Under the pieces are notes generated by a model that worked only from the letters and a program-made list of their open reading frames with translations, was not told where the DNA came from and did not search any database. The translations under genes and the position numbers were made by a program. A stretch of DNA of 64,000 bases, taken from NCBI RefSeq assembly GCF_041734735.1, contig NC_134901.1, positions 17,973,802-18,037,801 on the forward strand. The letters are read 5' to 3'. This DNA is from Babylonia areolata (lineage: Eukaryota > Mollusca > Gastropoda > Neogastropoda > Buccinidae). Position 1 is the stretch's first letter; each line of letters starts with the position of its first letter. Shown here piece after piece: positions 59,901 to 64,000 of this stretch.

Positions 59901-60692
59901 TGATATCTCGGAACTGAGTTGACGGAAATCTTTTTATGTGGTGTTTTTGGACTAGGGAGGTCAAAAACTATCCAGAAAGATGTGCTACACATGTCCTCCC
60001 GACAGGTCCATTTTTCGTCAATTTTGCAGGCCGCGACCTGGAAAAATAGTACGAAATTTTAAATGCGGATATCTCGGAACTGAGTTGACGCAAATCTTTT
60101 TATGTGGTATTTTTAGACTCTGGGGGTCAAAAACTATACAGAAAGATGTGCTACACATGTTATCCCGACATGTCCATTTTTCGTCAATTTTGCAGGCCGC
60201 GACCTGGAAAAGTAATGTCTAATTTCAAATGCGGATATCTCGGAACTGAGTTGACGCAAGTCTTTTTATGTGGTATTTTTGGACTCGGGAGGTCAAAAAC
60301 TATACAAAAAGATGTGCTACACATGTTATCCCGACATGTCCATTTTTCGTCAATTTTGCAGGCTGCGACCTGGAAAAATAATGTCTAATTTCAAATGCGG
60401 ATATCTCGGAGCTCATTTGACGCAAGTCTTTTTTTGTGGTATTTTTGGACTCGGGAGGTCAAAAACTATACAGAAAGATGTGCTACACATGTTATCCCGA
60501 CATGTCCATTTTTCGTCAATTTTGCAGGCCGCGACCTGGAAAAATAGCGCCTAATTTCAAATGCGGATATCTCGGAACTGAGTTGATGCCAGTCATTTTA
60601 TGTGGTATTTTTGGACTCAGGGGTCAAAACCTATACAGAAAGATGTGCTACACATGTTATCCCGACATGTCCATTTTTCGTCAATTTTGCAG
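53970..60692 (+). repeat. 6,723-bp tandem duplication, copy 2
   Basis: Adjacent second copy. Homology ends near 60,727, where ATGTGGATATC replaces ATGCGAATATC. The constant offset means the copies differ by no net indel. Confidence 0.9.
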
Positions 60693-62260
60693 GCCGCAAC
60701 CTGGAAAAATAGCGCCTTATTTCAAATGTGGATATCTCGGAACTGAGTTGACGCAAGTCTTTTTATGTGGTATGTTTGGACTCGGGAGGTCAAAAACTAT
60801 ACAGAAAGATGTGCTACACATGTAATCCCGACATGTCCATTTTTCGTCAATTTTGCAGGCTGCGACCTGGAAAAATATTGCCTAATTTCAAATGCTGATA
60901 TCTCGGAACTGAGTTGACGGAAATCTTTTTATGTGGTGTTTTTGGACTAGGGAGGTCAAAAACTATCCAGAAAGATGTGCTACACATGTCCTCCCGACAG
61001 GTCCATTTTTCGTCAATTTTGCAGGCCGCGACCTGGAAAAATAGTACGAAATTTTAAATGCGGATATCTCGGAACTGAGTTGACGCAAATCTTTTTATGT
61101 GGTATTTTTAGACTCTGGGGGTCAAAAACTATACAGAAAGATGTTCTACACATGTTATCCCGACATGTCCATTTTTCGTCAATTTTGCAGGCCGCGACCT
61201 GGAAAAATAATGTCTAATTTCAAATGCGGATATCTCGGAGCTCATTTGACGCAAGTCTTTTTTTGTGGTATTTTTGGACTCGGGAGGTCAAAACCTATAC
61301 AGAAAGATGTGCTACACATGTTATCCCGACATGTCCATTTTTCGTCAATTTTGCAGGCCGCGACCTGGAAAAATAGCGCCTAATTTCAAATGCGGATATC
61401 TCGGAACTGAATTGATGCCAGTCATTTTATGTGGTATTTTTGGACTCGGGAGGTCAAAACCTATACAGAAAGATGTGCTACACATGTTATCCCGACATGT
61501 CCATTTTTCGTCAATTTTGCAGGCCGCGACCTGGAAAAATAGCGCCTTATTTCAAATGTGGATATCTCGGAACTGAGTTGACGCAAGTCTTTTTATGTGG
61601 TATGTTTGGACTCGGGAGGTCAAAAACTATACAGAAAGATGTGCTACACATGTTATCCCGACATGTCCATTTTTCGTCAATTTTGCAGGCCGCAACCTGG
61701 AAAAATAGCGCCTTATTTCAAATGTGGATATCTCGGAACTGAGTTGACGCAAGTCTTTTTATGTGGTATGTCTGGACTCGGGAGGTCAAAAACTATACAG
61801 AAAGATGTGCTACACATGTAATCCCGACATATCCATTTTTCGTCCATTTTGCAGGCTGCGACCTGGAAAAATATTGCCTAATTTCAAATGCTGATATCTC
61901 GGAACTGAGTTGACGCAAATCTTTTTATGTGGTGTTTTTGGACTAGGGAGGTCAAAAACTATCCAGAAAGATGTGCTACACATGTCCTCCCGACAGGTCC
62001 ATTTTTCGTCAATTTTGCAGGCCGCGACCTGGAAAAATAGTACGAAATTTTAAATGCGGATATCTCGGAACTGAGTTGACGCAAGTCTTTTTATGTGGTA
62101 TTTTTGGACTCGGGAGGTCAAAAACTATACAAAAAGATGTGCTACACATGTTATCCCGACATGTCCATTTTTCGTCAATTTTGCAGGCCGCGACCTGGAA
62201 AAATAATGTCTAATTTTAAATGCGGATATCTCGGAGCTCATTTGACGCAAGTCTTTTTTT
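59441..62260 (+). repeat. six-monomer higher-order repeat, about 995 bp, near-tandem
   Basis: Blocks recur at an offset of 995-996: starts 59,441 and 60,436; 59,980, 60,975 and 61,971; 60,104, 61,099 and 62,095. Individual monomers are gained or replaced in the later copies. A single earlier step of the same size is seen at 52,718 to 53,713. Confidence 0.8.
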
Positions 62261-64000
62261 GTGGTATTTTTGGACTCGGGAGGTCAAAAACTATACAGAA
62301 AGATGTGCTACACATGTTATCCCGACATGTCCATTTTTCGTCAATTTTGCAGGCCGCGACCTGGAAAAATAGCACCTAATTTCAAATGCGGATATCTCGG
62401 AACTGAGTTGACGCAAGTCTTTTTTTGTGGTATTTTTGGACTCGGGAGGTCAAAAACGATACAGATAGATGTGCTACACATGTTATCCCGACAGGTCCAT
62501 TTTTCTTAATTTTGCAGGCCCCGACCTGGAAAAATAATGTCTAATTTCAAATGCGGATATCTCAAAGCTCATTTGACGCAAGTCTTTTTTTGTGGCATTT
62601 TTGGACTCGGGAGGTCAAAAACTATACAGAAAGATGTGCTACACATGTTATCCCGACATGTCCATTTTCCGTCAATTTTGCAGGCTGCAACCTGGAAAAA
62701 TAGTACATAATTTCAAATGCGGATTTCTTGGAACTGAGTTGACGGAAGTCTTTTTATGTGGTATTTTTGGACTCGGGAGGTCAAAAACTATCCAGAAAGA
62801 TGTACTACACATCTTATCCCGACATGTCCATTTTCCGTCAATTTTGCAGGCCGCGACCTGGAAAAATAGCGCCTTATTTCAAATGCAGATATCTCGGAAC
62901 TGAGTTGATGGAAGTCTTTTTATGTGGTCTTTTTGGACTCGGGATGTCAAAAACTATACAGAAAGATGTGCTATACATGTTATCCCGACTTGTCCATTTT
63001 TCGTCAATTTTCCAGGCCGCGACATGCAAGATTAGTGCCTTATTTCAAATGGGGATATCTCGGTACTGAGTCGATGCAAGTCTTTTTATGAGGCATTTTT
63101 AGACTCGGGAGGTAAAAAACTATACAGAAAGATGTGCTACACATGTTATCCCGACATGTCCATTTTTCGTCAATTTTGCAGGCCGCAACCTGGAAAAATA
63201 TTGCCTAATTTTAAATGCGGATATCTCGGAACTGAGTTGACGCAAATCTTTTTATGTCGTATTTTTAGACTCCAGGGGTCAAAAACTATACAGAAAGATG
63301 TGCTACACATGTCCTCCCGACAGGTCCATTTTTCGTTAATTTTGCAGGCCGCGACCTGGAAAAATAGCGCCTAATTTCAAATGCGGATATCTCGGAACTG
63401 AGTTGACGCAAATCTTTTTATGTGGTATTTTTGGACTCTGGAGTTCACAAACTATACAGAAAGATGTGCTACACATGTCCTCCCGACAGGTCCATTTTTC
63501 GTCAATTTTGCAGGCTGCAACCTCGAAAAATAGTACATAATTTCAAATGCGGATTTCTTGGAACTGAGTTGACGCAAGTCTTTTTATGTGGTATTTTTGG
63601 ACTCGGGAGGTGAAAAACTATACAGAAAGATGTGCTACACATGTTATCCCGACATGTCCATTTTTCGCCAAATTAGCAGGCCGCGACCTAAAAAAAATAG
63701 CGTCTAACTTCAAATACCGATATCTCGGAACTTAGTTGACGCAAGTCTTTTTATGTGGTATTTTTGGACTCGGGAGGTCAAAAACTATACAGAAAGATGT
63801 GCTACACATGTTATCCCGACATGTCCATTTTTCGCCAATTTCGCAGGCTGCGACCTGAAAAAATAGTACGAAATTTTAAATGCGGATATCTCGAAACTGA
63901 GTTGACGCAAATCTTTTTATGTGGTATTTTTCGACTTGGGAGGTCAAAAACTATCCAGAAAGATGTACTACACATGTTATACCGACATGTCCATTTTCCG
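62261..64000 (+). repeat. satellite, right end of window, mixed monomers
   Basis: Monomers again become diverse, mixing TTATCCCGACATGTCC and CCTCCCGACAGGTCC types, with rarer variants such as TTTCCAGGCC and GCCAAATTAGCAGG. The array continues past 64,000. Confidence 0.85.

Larger units (their letters stand above)
11760..64000 (+). repeat. 166-bp satellite array (about 315 monomer lengths, runs off window)
   Basis: Head-to-tail tandem repeat with a 166 bp consensus monomer; every monomer I examined is in the same orientation. Landmarks in each monomer: GGATATCTCGGAACTGAG, TTTTTATGTGGTATTTTTGG, GGTCAAAAACTATACAG, ACATGTTATCCCGACATGT and GCAGGCCGCGACCTGG. Hand count of the consensus: 70 G+C (42%), nine CpG. 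Variation concentrates where GAAAAATAG meets AATTTCAAATG. Because 166 = 3x55+1, overlapping spurious open frames recur every monomer. No similarity to a known satellite family comes to mind. The length is close to nucleosomal and to many centromeric satellites. Confidence 0.98.

Noticed and set aside
11760-64000. CRISPR array
   Set aside because: The repeat is the whole 166 bp unit with no unique spacers; the context is a eukaryotic intron-containing gene.
11760-64000. CENP-B box in the monomer
   Set aside because: TTTCG and CCCG occur, but not with the spacing of the mammalian CENP-B box on either strand.
11760-64000. Ribosomal, 5S, histone or other tandem gene cluster
   Set aside because: The 166 bp unit shows no 5S-like internal control region, histone reading frame or snRNA feature.

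Overview
This is eukaryotic, almost certainly molluscan, nuclear DNA. It has small exons split by repeat-rich introns, tRNA-headed SINEs whose 3' tail I recall from marine snail genomes, degraded LINE fragments, and a very large satellite array. A caenogastropod-like snail is my inference, not something the sequence proves.

Region 1 (1-10,347, minus strand) is the 5' portion of one conserved gene, the DEAH-box RNA helicase DHX35. I could place nine coding exons by reading splice sites and protein similarity. They join in frame into 228 codons plus two bases, from the start methionine through helicase motifs I, Ia, Ib, II (DEAH) and III (SAT). The remaining exons lie beyond position 1. Intron 7 has a GC donor, and a 44-46 bp minisatellite sits against its acceptor. 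Other introns hold SINEs, a LINE relic and several microsatellites, some very close to splice sites.

Region 2 (10,348-11,759) is a 1.4 kb border zone. It holds the putative DHX35 promoter, two pieces of the same kind of non-LTR retrotransposon in opposite orientation, and between them a 44 bp stretch identical to DHX35 intron 4 sequence in reverse complement.

Region 3 (11,760-64,000, continuing past the window) is one head-to-tail satellite array with a 166 bp monomer, about 315 monomer lengths, all in the same orientation. It is layered. There is a diverged left arm (about 11.8-30.7 kb) with multi-kilobase internal duplications, a strongly homogenised core (about 30.7-44.8 kb, about 85 monomers), a 100-N scaffold gap (44,800-44,899), and a right arm (44.9-64 kb) organised as a roughly 4 kb higher-order repeat. 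The right arm also carries a 6,723 bp tandem duplication and a shorter roughly 995 bp six-monomer repeat. The many 60-200 codon open frames here are by-products of the repeat and are not annotated as genes.

The most interesting content is the satellite: a young core between older arms, nucleosome-scale monomers and nested higher-order repeats, starting only 1.4 kb from the start codon of a housekeeping helicase gene. That layering is what centromeric satellites show in other animals, but centromere function cannot be read from sequence alone.
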